The notes under the pieces were generated by a model. That model was given only the letters and a program-made list of their open reading frames with translations. It was not told where the DNA came from and ran no database searches. The position numbers and the translations under genes were made by a program. This document shows positions 34,813 through 46,837 of a stretch of DNA of 64,000 nucleotides, one piece after another. Origin of the DNA: Streptomyces geranii. GTDB taxonomy: Bacteria; Actinomycetota; Actinomycetes; Streptomycetales; Streptomycetaceae. The stretch is taken from contig NZ_KZ672952.1 in the NCBI RefSeq assembly GCF_002954775.1, positions 748,883 to 812,882 on the forward strand, read 5' to 3'. Within the stretch, counting starts at the first letter, position 1. The number at the start of each line of letters is the position of its first letter.

Positions 34813-35788
34813 TTTCCCTACCTTTTGATCGACCGTGCGCCCGCATGCGATGTCACCCACCGCATGCACGAGGGTGCAGGGGTTTCTGGAGTGATCTGAC
34901 GTAATGGCACTTCACCCCGAGCGCAGGGTTTTTCCTGCGTCGAGTCGCGTTCGCGGATTCCGGGAAACGTCAGGACCGGGCGAACGGGTCTTCTGGGCCG
35001 TCGCGGGATGCGGGGTGGCGGGCACCGTTGAGGTTGTCGCGCGGGACGTCACCGAGAAGGGTCGGGCGTGGGGTGGGCGTCCCGTGAAGGGGCGTCGCGA
35101 AGGCGAAGCCGTGGGTCGGGTGAGCGGTGCCCCGGCCCGGGGCCGTCACGGTGGCGGCCTGGTTCAGCCTCGGTGCGCGTCATGGCGACAAGCTTTGAGG
35201 TGGGGACTCCGTCGGCGCCATGGGGGTTTTTGCGCATTCGGAAGCGGTGGGTACCAAAAGTTCGTTGAATGATGTATTAATGATCCACATCGTATGCCGG
35301 TGACCACCACACCGATCAGGCCCTGAGCCCAACGGGCCCGCCCCTGTTCGCCCAGGTGACGAGGGATTCGTGGTCGACGGACCGTGAGCCGGTCGCCCTG
35401 ACGCGGCCGGGCCCGCCGGGTGGGTACGGCCGTCCCAACACGGCGCGGAGCAGGGTGACGCCGTGCCGGCCGGACAGGCTTGCTTCCCTTGAGTACAGCC
35501 CTGAACTGCGTGTTGTCGTTCCGCGCAGGTCGGCGAACCGCAAATGCGCAGAAACACCCATGTCGCCTGGCCGGCTCCCATGTCCATGCTTGCTGCCGCA
35601 CAGCCGGATCACGCCGGGCGGCCACAACCGCTTTCGGCCCCCTGTCCCCACGACAGCCCTGCCCCGATGGGGAGGGCCGCCGTCGGGGCATGCCGGACGC
35701 CGCTTCGTACGGCAGGCGAAATCTCCCCTCCAGGTGCCGCTACGCGGATCCGGTGCGGTCCACCTTGCAGCAGACAGAAGGAAGTGGA
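34813..35788. other. Long divergent region between prodomain-like gene and protease
   Basis: Nearly 1 kb with no convincing gene. It contains two inverted copies of a ~24-bp motif (35214-35237 on the minus strand, 35544-35567 on the plus strand) separated by about 306 bp. An AT-rich patch at 35260-35290 may be a promoter. An open frame at 35544-35792 ends in an ATGA overlap with the protease start, but it lacks a ribosome site and codon bias. Confidence 0.4.
35214..35567. repeat. Inverted pair of short conserved elements
   Basis: Reading outward, both arms begin ATGCGCA, continue with A-rich bases and CCCATG, then CGCC, and share further matches including GCTTG and GCC about 30 bases on. They match at 21 of the first 24 positions. 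Each begins with an ATG codon (MRKNPHG and MRRNTHV). They could be the ends of a small non-autonomous element or paired binding sites. Confidence 0.4.
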
Positions 35789-37051
35789 ATGAGATCAGGA
35801 ACGAGACGTACGCGTCTGGCCGGGGTGCTGGCAGTGAGCGCCGGCATCCTCGCCGGGACGCTGGCGATACCCAGCACCTCGGCGGTGGCCGAATCCACCT
35901 TCTCGACGACGGGTTCCTCCGTCTCCTCGGCCACCACCGCTGAGACGGGTCCGACCGAAGCCCAGTGGAATCGCATCAACGCGGTCTCGGAGAAGTACTC
36001 CGCGCTCGGGGTCTCCACGGACGACAACGGGACCGACCCCGTTCTGCGACTCCCCGCGGGCACCACCCCCGCGGAGAAGGCCGAGGTCGAGGCTGCGCTT
36101 CCCGACAAGGCCGGCGTCGCGGTGAAGACGAGCCGGTTCACGGAGAAGGCGATGTCCGCGATCTCCCAGGCGGTGACGGATCGCAAGTGGAACAGCGAAG
36201 CCCACACCTACAGCGTCAGCACCAGCTACGACGGCGCGTCGGACAAGGTGCTCGTCCGGACCGACGCTCCTCTGTCCGCCGTCAAGGGACTGCGTGCCAA
36301 GTATGGGAAATCCATCTCGATCAGGCAGTCCCGTTTCGAGCCCAGAAACCGATTCACCCAAACCAACCTGTTCTACGGTGGAACCGCCCTCATCGGAGGA
36401 TCGAGCAACGCAAACTGCACCGCCGGCTTCAACGCGTACCGGCCTGTGACCAACCACGACTACATGCTCACCGCTGCGCACTGCTACACCCTCAAGACCA
36501 AGGTCTATGTCCGCACGATGAGTGGTGAGCGTGGGACCGTGATGGGACAAATCGATGAGCGGTACTCCAGCTACGACACAGGACTGATCTACCGGATCGA
36601 CCATCAGAACCAGGCATACGACGCGCACATCTGGAACGGAGGTTACGCGGAGAGCACCAGCAGGCTGTTCGTCCGTGGAGAGCAGTCCGTTTCGAAGGGC
36701 TTGAAGGTGTGCGTGAGCGGCGCCAGGACGTTCGCCCACTGCGGTCACCCCATCCAGGACACCAACTTCGGTACCTGCTACGGGGGCACAGACATCTGCA
36801 TCACTCACTCACGCGCTTTCACCTTCACCCGAGGTGGAACCAACTGGCCCTGGTACAACAACGGAAGGGTCGCCAAGCCCGGTGACTCCGGCGCCCCTGT
36901 CTACACGATGGACAAGACCGAGTCCGCCGCCTTCATCGCTGGCATGTTCTCGGGCGGGGTCGGTGACATGTGCTGCGACTCCTTCCGGATGATCGCCATC
37001 AAGTGGAGTGCGATCCGCGACGGGCTGGGCCTCCGTCTCCGAACGTACTGA
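35789..37051 (+). CDS. Secreted trypsin-like serine protease (S1 family) with N-terminal prodomain
   Basis: A 420-residue exported protease. The signal peptide ends near SAVA-ES (33-34). Residues ~55-183 are a propeptide. The chymotrypsin-fold domain has H231 (MLTAAHC), D263 (SYDTGLI) and S367 (KPGDSGAPV), and several Cys pairs. The propeptide is the part resembling the double-module protein encoded divergently upstream. AAGGAAG precedes the ATG at 35789. In this family the propeptide assists folding and inhibits until it is removed. The P1 specificity pocket could not be judged. Confidence 0.92.
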   Translation: MRSGTRRTRLAGVLAVSAGILAGTLAIPSTSAVAESTFSTTGSSVSSATTAETGPTEAQWNRINAVSEKYSALGVSTDDNGTDPVLRLPAGTTPAEKAEVEAALPDKAGVAVKTSRFTEKAMSAISQAVTDRKWNSEAHTYSVSTSYDGASDKVLVRTDAPLSAVKGLRAKYGKSISIRQSRFEPRNRFTQTNLFYGGTALIGGSSNANCTAGFNAYRPVTNHDYMLTAAHCYTLKTKVYVRTMSGERGTVMGQIDERYSSYDTGLIYRIDHQNQAYDAHIWNGGYAESTSRLFVRGEQSVSKGLKVCVSGARTFAHCGHPIQDTNFGTCYGGTDICITHSRAFTFTRGGTNWPWYNNGRVAKPGDSGAPVYTMDKTESAAFIAGMFSGGVGDMCCDSFRMIAIKWSAIRDGLGLRLRTY

Positions 37052-37078
37052 CCACGACCGCTGACGGCGTTCACACCT

Positions 37079-37109
37079 CCGGAGCCCGGCGGACGCCGCC
37101 GGGCTCCGG
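37079..37109 (+). terminator. Terminator hairpin after the S1 protease
   Basis: Perfect 14-bp stem CCGGAGCCCGGCGG (37079-37092) with 37096-37109 around a 3-base loop, 28 bp after the stop. Confidence 0.75.
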
Positions 37110-37311
37110 CCCCCGGTCGCGTTACGGGCGACCGGCACCGCCCCTCGGGGCAGACTCCCCGCCACGGAACTGACTCCCGTGCACGGGCCCGCCCCGCCGC
37201 GTCGAAAAGTCCGGACGGAGCCATCCGCCCTGGCGTCCCTTCCACAGACTTCACAGCAGCGGCCCCGAACCACCACGGAGCCGTGTCGTGCAACCACCCT
37301 GGAGCCCCGCA

Positions 37312-38505
37312 ATGTCCCATTCCCGTACCAGCGCCGGTAACCCGGCCACGCCCATGAACCAGGGCGGCGCCCAGGGCCGGCACATCGGCATCAGGCTCGG
37401 CGCCTGGCTGGCGTCCAGCGTCCCGTACTTCGGGCCTGTCACCGGGGTGGCGGCCCTGTTGTACGGCCTCGCCCTGGTCATCGCCGGTTCCGACATCAAC
37501 GCGACCGTCACGCAGATACTGAACTCCGGCGCCTGGTTCGCGGCCTCGACCTGGACCGCCCTCGGCTACCAGACCGGCGCCACCGTCCTGCTGTTCCTCC
37601 CCCCGGCCGCGGCCGGCTACCTCGCCTACGGCATCGCGGGACGGGCCGGAGTGGTCCCCGCCGTCATCGGCGGCATCGCTGTCTCAGGGGTCCAGGGCGG
37701 TGTCCCCCTCGGTCTCGTCGCCGGCGCGGTCGCGGGTGCGGTCACCGTCCTGCTGCGGCGCGTCACCGCCCCGCCGAAGCTCCGCGGCATCACCCACTCC
37801 GTACTGACTCCCCTGCTGGCGAGCGCGGCTTCCGCGTTCGTGGCCGTCGCGCTGTGCGGAACGCTCTTCGACATGCTGCTCGGGGCTCTGGAACACCCGA
37901 TGATCGTCCTGCAGTTCAAGTACCCCGTGACACTCGGCCTGCTGCTCGGGCTGATGGTCTGCTCCGACTTCGGCGGGCCGCTGAACAAGGCGGCCCTCTC
38001 CTTCGCCATGATCGGTGTGGGCGGCAACGTCCCGGCGAACTTCAGCCAGCTCAACATGTCCATCATGGCTGCGGTGATGGCGGCCGGCGCGGTCCCCGCC
38101 CTGGGCCTGTCGCTCGCCAGCCTCGTGCGCGGCAAGGTGTTCAGCCAGGCGGAACGCGACTACGGCAAGTGCTCCTGGCTGTTCGGCCTGATCTCCCTCC
38201 CCGAGGGCGCGATTCCCTTCGTCATCGCCGACCCGCTGCGGACGATCCCCGCTTCCATGGCGGGCAGTGGCGTCGCCGGCGCCCTGGTCATGCAGTTCTC
38301 CACCACGGTCTCCGTGCCGTTCGGCGGATTCCTCAACGTAGGCGCCATGGGCAAACCGTTCCTGTTCGCCCTTGCCGTCGCGGCGGGCGTACTGACCACC
38401 GCCGCCCTCGCCATCGGCCTCAAGAGCCTCCGGCGCACCCCCGCACCGGCCAAGTCGGTGAAGAGGGCCCGCGGCAGCCGGAAGATGGTGCCGACGGCCG
38501 TCTGA
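37312..38505 (+). CDS. PTS fructose-family EIIC membrane protein, stand-alone
   Basis: A 397-residue integral membrane protein with about nine hydrophobic segments. The EIIC signature LPEGAIPFVIADPLR is clear, and SDFGGPLNKAA and QFKYPVTLGLLLG are family blocks. Only the IIC transport domain is present; the IIA and IIB phosphotransfer domains, usually fused or adjacent, are missing from the protein and the flanks. The ATG at 37312 follows GGAG; a GTG at 37288 is possible. Without IIA/IIB it must borrow them or transport without phosphorylation. The charged C-terminus (KRARGSRK) is cytosolic. Confidence 0.9.
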   Translation: MSHSRTSAGNPATPMNQGGAQGRHIGIRLGAWLASSVPYFGPVTGVAALLYGLALVIAGSDINATVTQILNSGAWFAASTWTALGYQTGATVLLFLPPAAAGYLAYGIAGRAGVVPAVIGGIAVSGVQGGVPLGLVAGAVAGAVTVLLRRVTAPPKLRGITHSVLTPLLASAASAFVAVALCGTLFDMLLGALEHPMIVLQFKYPVTLGLLLGLMVCSDFGGPLNKAALSFAMIGVGGNVPANFSQLNMSIMAAVMAAGAVPALGLSLASLVRGKVFSQAERDYGKCSWLFGLISLPEGAIPFVIADPLRTIPASMAGSGVAGALVMQFSTTVSVPFGGFLNVGAMGKPFLFALAVAAGVLTTAALAIGLKSLRRTPAPAKSVKRARGSRKMVPTAV

Positions 38506-38992
38506 GCACATCCGTTGCCGGTACGTCGCCAGGCCCAGGAGCGGGCCTGGCGACGTACGGCGACCGCGCGGGACCCCACCCGGCGAGGGACACACTGCCG
38601 TTACTGGATCCGTGAACCTCGCTTCACTCGGCGGCGGACGGGCCGCCTGAGCGCTGCCCGCACCCACCGCATCCTGCGCATCTGCGAGCGCCAGGACCCC
38701 TCCTTCCTGGCCGCGGCGCGGGCGCCGGTCGAACTCGGCGTCGGACGGAGAGGTACGCCGGTGCAGCCACTGAAGCAGCGAAACCGTGGCATCGCGGTTT
38801 TGGATGCCTACCCCGGCCACCTCGACGGCCAGGAGCAGGTCGAAGCAGTCCTCCGCCAAGGGCTCGCAGAGAATCAACGGGTTGCTTCACCCGGCTTGTT
38901 GGTCTGCTGTGGATGTCTCCGAATGACGGTTCGCAAGGGCGTGCACGAGTCCATGCCCATTTCGCCTGTTCCCCGTTTCGCGAAGTCGGAGA
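38506..38992. other. Terminator and possible gene relic
   Basis: After the terminator at 38521-38558, a minus-strand frame (about 38877-38620) reads like a protein, for example LAEDCFDLLLAVEVAGV, IQNRDATVSLLQWLHRR. It runs into the PTS gene without a stop, and I see no family. Probably a decayed gene. The last bases before 38993 carry nothing notable. Confidence 0.3.
38521..38558 (+). terminator. Terminator hairpin after the PTS EIIC gene
   Basis: Perfect 16-bp stem GTACGTCGCCAGGCCC (38521-38536) with 38543-38558 around a 6-base loop. Confidence 0.8.
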
Positions 38993-41932
<2,940 letters not shown>

Positions 41933-41972
41933 TCAGCTCAGCACACCGCGAGATGCCCGCGACAGAAACCGA

Positions 41973-41988
41973 TCACTGTCCTTGAATA
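41973..41988. promoter_or_regulatory. Predicted LacI operator 3 (in front of beta-galactosidase)
   Basis: CAGAAACCGATCACTG, 13 of 16 matches to TAGARAYCGRTYTCTA with the central AACCGAT intact. Lies 77-92 bp upstream of the leftward GH2 start. Confidence 0.55.
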
Positions 41989-42082
41989 GCCAATCTTGTT
42001 GTTGTTACGCACACAACCCCCCTGATCCAGGCCTCTTTTCCGCGTCCTGCCCGTTGACCCTCCCAATCAGTGACACCTAGCG

Positions 42083-42098
42083 TAGAGATCGGTTGCTA
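42083..42098. promoter_or_regulatory. Predicted LacI operator 4 (in front of hydroxyacid dehydrogenase)
   Basis: TAGAGATCGGTTGCTA, 15 of 16 matches to the consensus. Lies 44-59 bp upstream of the TTG start at 42142. Confidence 0.7.
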
Positions 42099-42141
42099 TC
42101 ACCTTGTCCTCGCACTGTGCCCGAAGCCGGAGGCCACCGCC

Positions 42142-43149
42142 TTGTCCGAACGTCCCTTGGCGTTGTTCGCCATGAGTGCCGAGACCCTGCCGAACGTCTA
42201 TCCCCCGGACGTGATGGACCGGATTCGGGCTTCCGTCGACATCGACCCCAGCCTGATCGTCCGGGACTTCCAGGACCCTCGGGTCCAGCGCGTGCTGCCC
42301 GCCACCGAGATCCTGCTCACCGGCTGGGGCTGCCCGCACATCGGCGCCGAGGTGCTCGACGCGGCGCCGAAGCTGCGCGCCGTACTGCACGCGGCCGGAA
42401 CGGTGAAGGCGATGCTGGCCCCCGGCTGGTGGGACCGCGGACTGGTCGTGTCATCGGCCGCGACCGCGAACGCCCTGCCTGTCGCGGAGTACACCCTGGG
42501 CATGATCATGCTTGCGGGCAAGGACCTGTTCGCCGCCCGTGAGCGCTACCGTGCGCAGCGCACCTTCACCGTCGCCGAGATCCTGCCCGGCATCGGCAAC
42601 TACGGCCGCCGGGTCGGAGTGGTCGGTGCGTCGAAGATCGGCCGCCGACTGATCGAACTGCTACGACCGTTCGACTTCCAGGTGTCCCTGGCCGATCCCT
42701 ACGTCACCGAGTCCGAGGCAGCCGCCCTCGGCGCGTCACTGCTCCCGCTCGACGACCTGATGCGCGAGAACGACATCGTCACCGTCCATGCGCCTGCCCT
42801 CATAGAGACCGACCGCCTGATCGGTGGCCGCGAGCTCGCACTGATGCCCGACGGGGCCGTGCTGATCAACACCGCGCGGGGCAGCCTGGTGGACACCGAC
42901 GCGCTCGTCGCGCACCTGCGCACCGGCCGGATCAACGCGGTGCTCGACGTCACCCATCCGGAACCGCTGCCCACTCGATCGCCCCTCTTCGACCTCCCCA
43001 ATGTCTTCCTCACCCCGCACCTGGCCGGCTCCCAGGGCAACGAGGTGCGCCGTCTCGGCCTGTACATGACGGAGGAACTGGAACGGCTGCTGACCGGGCT
43101 GCCGCTTGTCCACCAGGTCGACCACACGGGGCTGGAGCGGGCCGCATGA
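42142..43149 (+). CDS. D-2-hydroxyacid dehydrogenase family oxidoreductase
   Basis: A 335-residue NAD(P)-linked dehydrogenase. The Rossmann motif is VGVVGASKIGRR; the catalytic Arg lies in INTARGSLVDTDAL and the catalytic His in VFLTPHLAGS. The TTG at 42142 is preferred because GGAGG lies nine bases upstream and because operator 4 would otherwise lie inside the gene; the frame stays open to 42070. An ATG at 42172 would remove part of the N-terminal strand. The LacI gene follows after 64 bp. It may reduce or oxidise a sugar acid from the imported oligosaccharides; this is inference. Confidence 0.88.
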   Translation: MSERPLALFAMSAETLPNVYPPDVMDRIRASVDIDPSLIVRDFQDPRVQRVLPATEILLTGWGCPHIGAEVLDAAPKLRAVLHAAGTVKAMLAPGWWDRGLVVSSAATANALPVAEYTLGMIMLAGKDLFAARERYRAQRTFTVAEILPGIGNYGRRVGVVGASKIGRRLIELLRPFDFQVSLADPYVTESEAAALGASLLPLDDLMRENDIVTVHAPALIETDRLIGGRELALMPDGAVLINTARGSLVDTDALVAHLRTGRINAVLDVTHPEPLPTRSPLFDLPNVFLTPHLAGSQGNEVRRLGLYMTEELERLLTGLPLVHQVDHTGLERAA

Positions 43150-43213
43150 CCGAGACTCACGCTCGACTATCGTGAGCATCCACGCGGGCAACGGGGGCTT
43201 GGGGAGACAACAG

Positions 43214-44278
43214 GTGCACAAGAAGGCAAGGGGCCAGGCCCACGCCGAGGCCTCGACCGTCCGGGATGTCGCGGCACGCGCCGGAGTCTCCGCGGCCACC
43301 GTCTCCCGGGTCATCGGGGGTACTTACCCGGTGGCCAAGGACACCCGGGCCAGGGTGCTGCGTGCCATGCGCGAGCTGGACTACGTCGTCAACGCGCACG
43401 CCCAGGCCCTGAGCGGATCTCCCAACAAGACGGTCGCGTTCATCGTCGACGACGTCACCGGACCCTTCTACGCCCACATCGCACGCGGCGTGGAACAGCA
43501 GGCCGCCGCCGAGGGCCGGCTGTGCATGCTCTGCACCACCCATGCCGACCCGCAGCGCGTCTTCACGATCGTCGAGACGATGCGCGAGCAACGGGCCGAC
43601 GCCGTGATCGTGGTCGGCGGCGCCTGGGACGACAAGGCCTATCACGACCGCATGACGTACTTCGCGCAGGCTCTGGACCGAGCGGGCTCGCGGCTGGTCC
43701 TCATCGGCCGTCCACCTCTCGGCAAGGACATCCCCGCCACCGTCGTGGAGTACGACAACGAAGGCGGCGCCTTCGCCATGACCAGCCATCTCCTCAGCGC
43801 CGGCCACCGGCGCGTCGTCTACCTGGGCCGGGTTCCGGGGCTGTCCACCAGCAGCCAGCGCGTCAGCGGCTTCACCCGCGCACACGAGACACTGGGTGTC
43901 GATCTGGATCCGTCACTGATCGTGGACGGTCAGTTCTCCCGCAGCTTCGGCTATCAGGGAACACGCGCGCTCCTGACGTCCGGCGTCAAGTTCGGCGCGC
44001 TCTTCGCGGCCACCGACATGGTCGCCGCGGGTGCCCTCCAGGCACTGCGCGAAGCCGGGGTCCGCGTCCCCGAGGACGTCGCCGTCGCCGGCTACGACGA
44101 CATCCCGCTCGCCATCGACGTCTATCCGTCTCTGACCACGGTCAACATCCCCCACGAGGAACTCGGCCGCACCGCGGTCCGCCTCGCGCTCCACCGCGAC
44201 GAGTTCCCCGAGGCCCAGCACCAGTTGCTCGGCACGCACATCGTCGTCCGGGACTCGACCCGGCGCTCCGGCCGCTGA
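43214..44278 (+). CDS. LacI-family transcriptional regulator of the arabinose-polysaccharide regulon
   Basis: A 354-residue LacI/GalR protein. The DNA-binding headpiece (about 15-40) reads TVRDVAARAGVSAATVSRVI, with the hinge helix up to residue 68 (NAHAQAL). The sugar-binding core starts KTVAFIVDDVTGPFYAHI and has GYDDIPLA near its end. GTG at 43214 follows GGGGAG; the open frame to 43106 overlaps the preceding gene. It sits between the dehydrogenase and the ABC importer, with palindromic operators on both sides, so it is the best candidate for binding TAGARAYCGRTYTCTA. The inducer is probably an arabinose or galactose oligosaccharide. Confidence 0.93.
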   Translation: MHKKARGQAHAEASTVRDVAARAGVSAATVSRVIGGTYPVAKDTRARVLRAMRELDYVVNAHAQALSGSPNKTVAFIVDDVTGPFYAHIARGVEQQAAAEGRLCMLCTTHADPQRVFTIVETMREQRADAVIVVGGAWDDKAYHDRMTYFAQALDRAGSRLVLIGRPPLGKDIPATVVEYDNEGGAFAMTSHLLSAGHRRVVYLGRVPGLSTSSQRVSGFTRAHETLGVDLDPSLIVDGQFSRSFGYQGTRALLTSGVKFGALFAATDMVAAGALQALREAGVRVPEDVAVAGYDDIPLAIDVYPSLTTVNIPHEELGRTAVRLALHRDEFPEAQHQLLGTHIVVRDSTRRSGR

Positions 44279-44343
44279 CCTCCGGGGGCACATCCCGAGC
44301 AATGGCACGGGATGCGCCTCCGCATGCCCGTTTGCGCCGCGCC

Positions 44344-44359
44344 TAGAAACCGATCTCTA
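44344..44359. promoter_or_regulatory. Predicted LacI operator 5 (in front of ABC importer)
   Basis: TAGAAACCGATCTCTA, a full 16 of 16 match to the degenerate palindrome. Confidence 0.8.
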
Positions 44360-44485
44360 GATCACCCTCGCACCAAAATCTTCACAGGCGGTTCGAAATA
44401 CCGTGCACACGCAGGGAATTTGCCCGTAACAGAAGATTTCCGCGCACGACACCTTGCCCGCGCGAAGGCACCGATCTAGCTTCCG

Positions 44486-44501
44486 TAGAGACCGATTTCT
44501 A
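44486..44501. promoter_or_regulatory. Predicted LacI operator 6 (in front of ABC importer)
   Basis: TAGAGACCGATTTCTA, full 16 of 16 match. It lies 142 bp from operator 5, about 13.5 helical turns, and 68 bp upstream of the substrate-binding protein start. Two distant sites would allow looping. Confidence 0.8.
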
Positions 44502-44568
44502 CGCACCGCTCCGACGGGGGCTGAGAAGCGGGTCGACACTTCATGCCCGGATCCCCAGGAGGGGTTTC

Positions 44569-45900
44569 ATGAACCGCAAGCAAGGCAGAGTCGCCGCGGC
44601 GACCGCGGCAGCGCTCTCCGTCGTCCTGGCCGGCTGCAGCAGCGGCAACAACACCGCCGCCGGCTCCGACGGACCGGTCACCATCGAGATGTGGGGCTGG
44701 GGCGAGACGCAGTACACCCAGCCCATCGTGGACAAGTTCAACTCGACCCACACCGACATCAAGCTGAAGTACGTCAAGCAGGCAGACGACACCAGCACCG
44801 CCGCGAACGTGCGCAACGCGGTCGCGGCCGGCAAGGGCGTGCCGTGCCTGGTGCAGAACTGGGGCGGCGCCGAGGTCCCGAGCCTCGCCGCGGAAGGGCT
44901 GCTCGCCGACGTCACGGAGTACGTCGAGCCCTACGTCGAGAAGGGTGTCTTCAACAAGGCCGCCCCCGCCGGGGCCCAGGCGGGGGGCAAATACTACGGC
45001 GTGCCCTCCGGCTCTCAGCCGTCGTTCATGCTCATCAACCGGGCGGTCTACGACAAGTACGGCGTCGACGTCCCCAAGACCTGGGACGACGTCATCACGG
45101 CCGGCAAGACACTCAAGAAGCACGGCGTGTACGTGATGAACATGGCCGGCGAGGATCCCTCCACGCTGGTCGGCCTGGTCCAGCAGGCAGGCGGCTCCTG
45201 GTACGGGATCGACGGCGACTCCTGGAAGGTCGACTTCCTGTCGCCCGAGTCGCTGAAGGCCGCCGACGTCGTCCAGCAGTTGGTCGACAACGACCTGGTG
45301 GCGAACCAGACATACATGGACAAACCCGCATTGATCAAGTACTTCGACTCGGGCAAGATGGTCTCTTTGGTGACCCAGGTCTGGCAGCTGGGCGCCTACG
45401 AGATCGACTACAAGAAGTCGCTGGGCGACTGGCAGGCGATCGACCTGCCCCAGTTCTCGGACGCGACGCAGTTCACGACCATGGCCCACGGCGCCGCGGA
45501 ACTCATTCCCAAGGGCTGCGAGCACCTCAAGGAGGCCGTCGAGGCCTCGGTCTGGAAGATGACCTCCAAGGACGCCATCAACGCCTCCTACAACTCCCAG
45601 ACCAAGTCGTACTCCTGGCCGGGCGCCATCCCCGACCCGTCGCCGTGGGTCGACTCCGCCGTGCCCAGCAAGCTCTTCGGCACCCACAAGTCGGAGACAA
45701 AGGAAGTGATCCTCAAGTCGGTCAAGGCCGGCCGGGACTCCTGGGTGGTCGGGCCGAACTACACCGGTGTCTTCGCCGAGCTCCAGGACCAGTGGGCGCA
45801 GGTCGCAGCCAAGAAGATCACGGTACGTGAAGCTCTGGAGCACATGCAGAAGTTCACCGTCGACGACCTGAAGTCGAAGAACATCAACGTCGAAAGCTGA
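44569..45900 (+). CDS. Sugar ABC transporter substrate-binding lipoprotein
   Basis: A 443-residue family-1 solute-binding protein. The signal peptide ends in the lipobox VLAGC, with Cys23 becoming the lipid anchor, followed by a flexible SSGNNTAAGS linker. The mature part has VTIEMWGWGE, KYYGVPSGSQPS and TWDDVI, typical of oligosaccharide binders. It is the first gene of an importer operon under operators 5 and 6. Neighbouring GH51 and CBM42 enzymes suggest arabino-oligosaccharides as ligand. Confidence 0.93.
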   Translation: MNRKQGRVAAATAAALSVVLAGCSSGNNTAAGSDGPVTIEMWGWGETQYTQPIVDKFNSTHTDIKLKYVKQADDTSTAANVRNAVAAGKGVPCLVQNWGGAEVPSLAAEGLLADVTEYVEPYVEKGVFNKAAPAGAQAGGKYYGVPSGSQPSFMLINRAVYDKYGVDVPKTWDDVITAGKTLKKHGVYVMNMAGEDPSTLVGLVQQAGGSWYGIDGDSWKVDFLSPESLKAADVVQQLVDNDLVANQTYMDKPALIKYFDSGKMVSLVTQVWQLGAYEIDYKKSLGDWQAIDLPQFSDATQFTTMAHGAAELIPKGCEHLKEAVEASVWKMTSKDAINASYNSQTKSYSWPGAIPDPSPWVDSAVPSKLFGTHKSETKEVILKSVKAGRDSWVVGPNYTGVFAELQDQWAQVAAKKITVREALEHMQKFTVDDLKSKNINVES

Positions 45901-45904
45901 TCCC

Positions 45905-46837
45905 ATGACTGTCGCCGGCCAGCAGCCTCCCCGTACCGCGCCGTTGAGATGGAAGAAGGTCATGGCGCTCAAGGGCGCCTCCTTCACCGTCCCCTTCTTC
46001 CTCGGCTTCGCGCTCTTCACCGTGACCCCGATGGTCATGGCCCTGAAGCAGAGCCTCTACAAGGCGCAGAGTTCGGGGCTGGGCTTCGGCGGGAAGACGA
46101 TCCAGTTCGTCGGTCTCGACAACTTCGTCCAAGGTCTCCAGGACATCCGGTTCTGGAGCGCTATGGGAAGGGTCGCGCTCTTCGCGGCGATCGCCATCCC
46201 GCTGATCCAGCTGGCCAGTGTCGGCCTGGCGCTGCTCCTCGACGCGGCCTCGCAGCGCCTCGCCGACCGCTTCCGGCTGCTGCTCCTCGTCCCCTTCATG
46301 ATCCCGGGCATCGTCGCCATTCTGATCTGGATCTACCTGTACAGCCCGGTGGTCGGCCCCCTGACACCGTTCTTCCGGCTCTTCGGGATCGAGGCGGACT
46401 TCTACAGCGGTTCCATGATCTGGATCTCGATCGGCAATCTCATGGCGTGGAGCAGCATCGGGTTCAACATGCTGATCGTGTACGCCGCCCTGCGCGCCGT
46501 ACCCCCGGAGATCTACGACAGCGCGCGCATCGACGGTGCCTCGGAGTGGCGGATCGCCTGGTCGATCAAGGTGCCGCTGGTACGCCGGTCGCTGGTCCTC
46601 ACCAGCGTGCTGAGCATCATCGGGACCCTGCAGATCTTCAGCGACCCGATGCTCTTCCGGTCGATGACACCGGAGACCGTCACCCGCGACTTCACTCCGA
46701 TCATGGCCATCTACGACTGGGCCTTCAGTCAGGGCGAGTTCAACTACGCGGCCGCCCTGTCGATCATCCTCGCGCTCGTCGTCGGCACGGCCTCCGCCCT
46801 CTTCTACCGGCTCACGAACAAGGCACCCACCTCATGA
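45905..46837 (+). CDS. Sugar ABC transporter permease, MalF-like
   Basis: A 310-residue integral membrane protein with six helices. The cytoplasmic EAA loop reads IYDSARIDGASEWRIAWSIK, the contact site for the ATPase. It begins 4 bp after the binding-protein stop and overlaps the next permease by 4 bp (ATGA), so the three are one transcript and translationally coupled. Confidence 0.93.
   Translation: MTVAGQQPPRTAPLRWKKVMALKGASFTVPFFLGFALFTVTPMVMALKQSLYKAQSSGLGFGGKTIQFVGLDNFVQGLQDIRFWSAMGRVALFAAIAIPLIQLASVGLALLLDAASQRLADRFRLLLLVPFMIPGIVAILIWIYLYSPVVGPLTPFFRLFGIEADFYSGSMIWISIGNLMAWSSIGFNMLIVYAALRAVPPEIYDSARIDGASEWRIAWSIKVPLVRRSLVLTSVLSIIGTLQIFSDPMLFRSMTPETVTRDFTPIMAIYDWAFSQGEFNYAAALSIILALVVGTASALFYRLTNKAPTS

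Noticed and set aside
35544..35792. An open frame whose stop overlaps the protease start (ATGA), as a possible leader or upstream gene
   Set aside because: No ribosome site, no GC-rich third-position bias and no homology that I recognise; the protease has its own good ribosome site. Kept only as part of the inverted-element observation.
36343..36358. CAGAAACCGATTCACC, resembling the LacI operator
   Set aside because: It lies inside the protease coding sequence, lacks the right half of the palindrome, and is explained by its codons.
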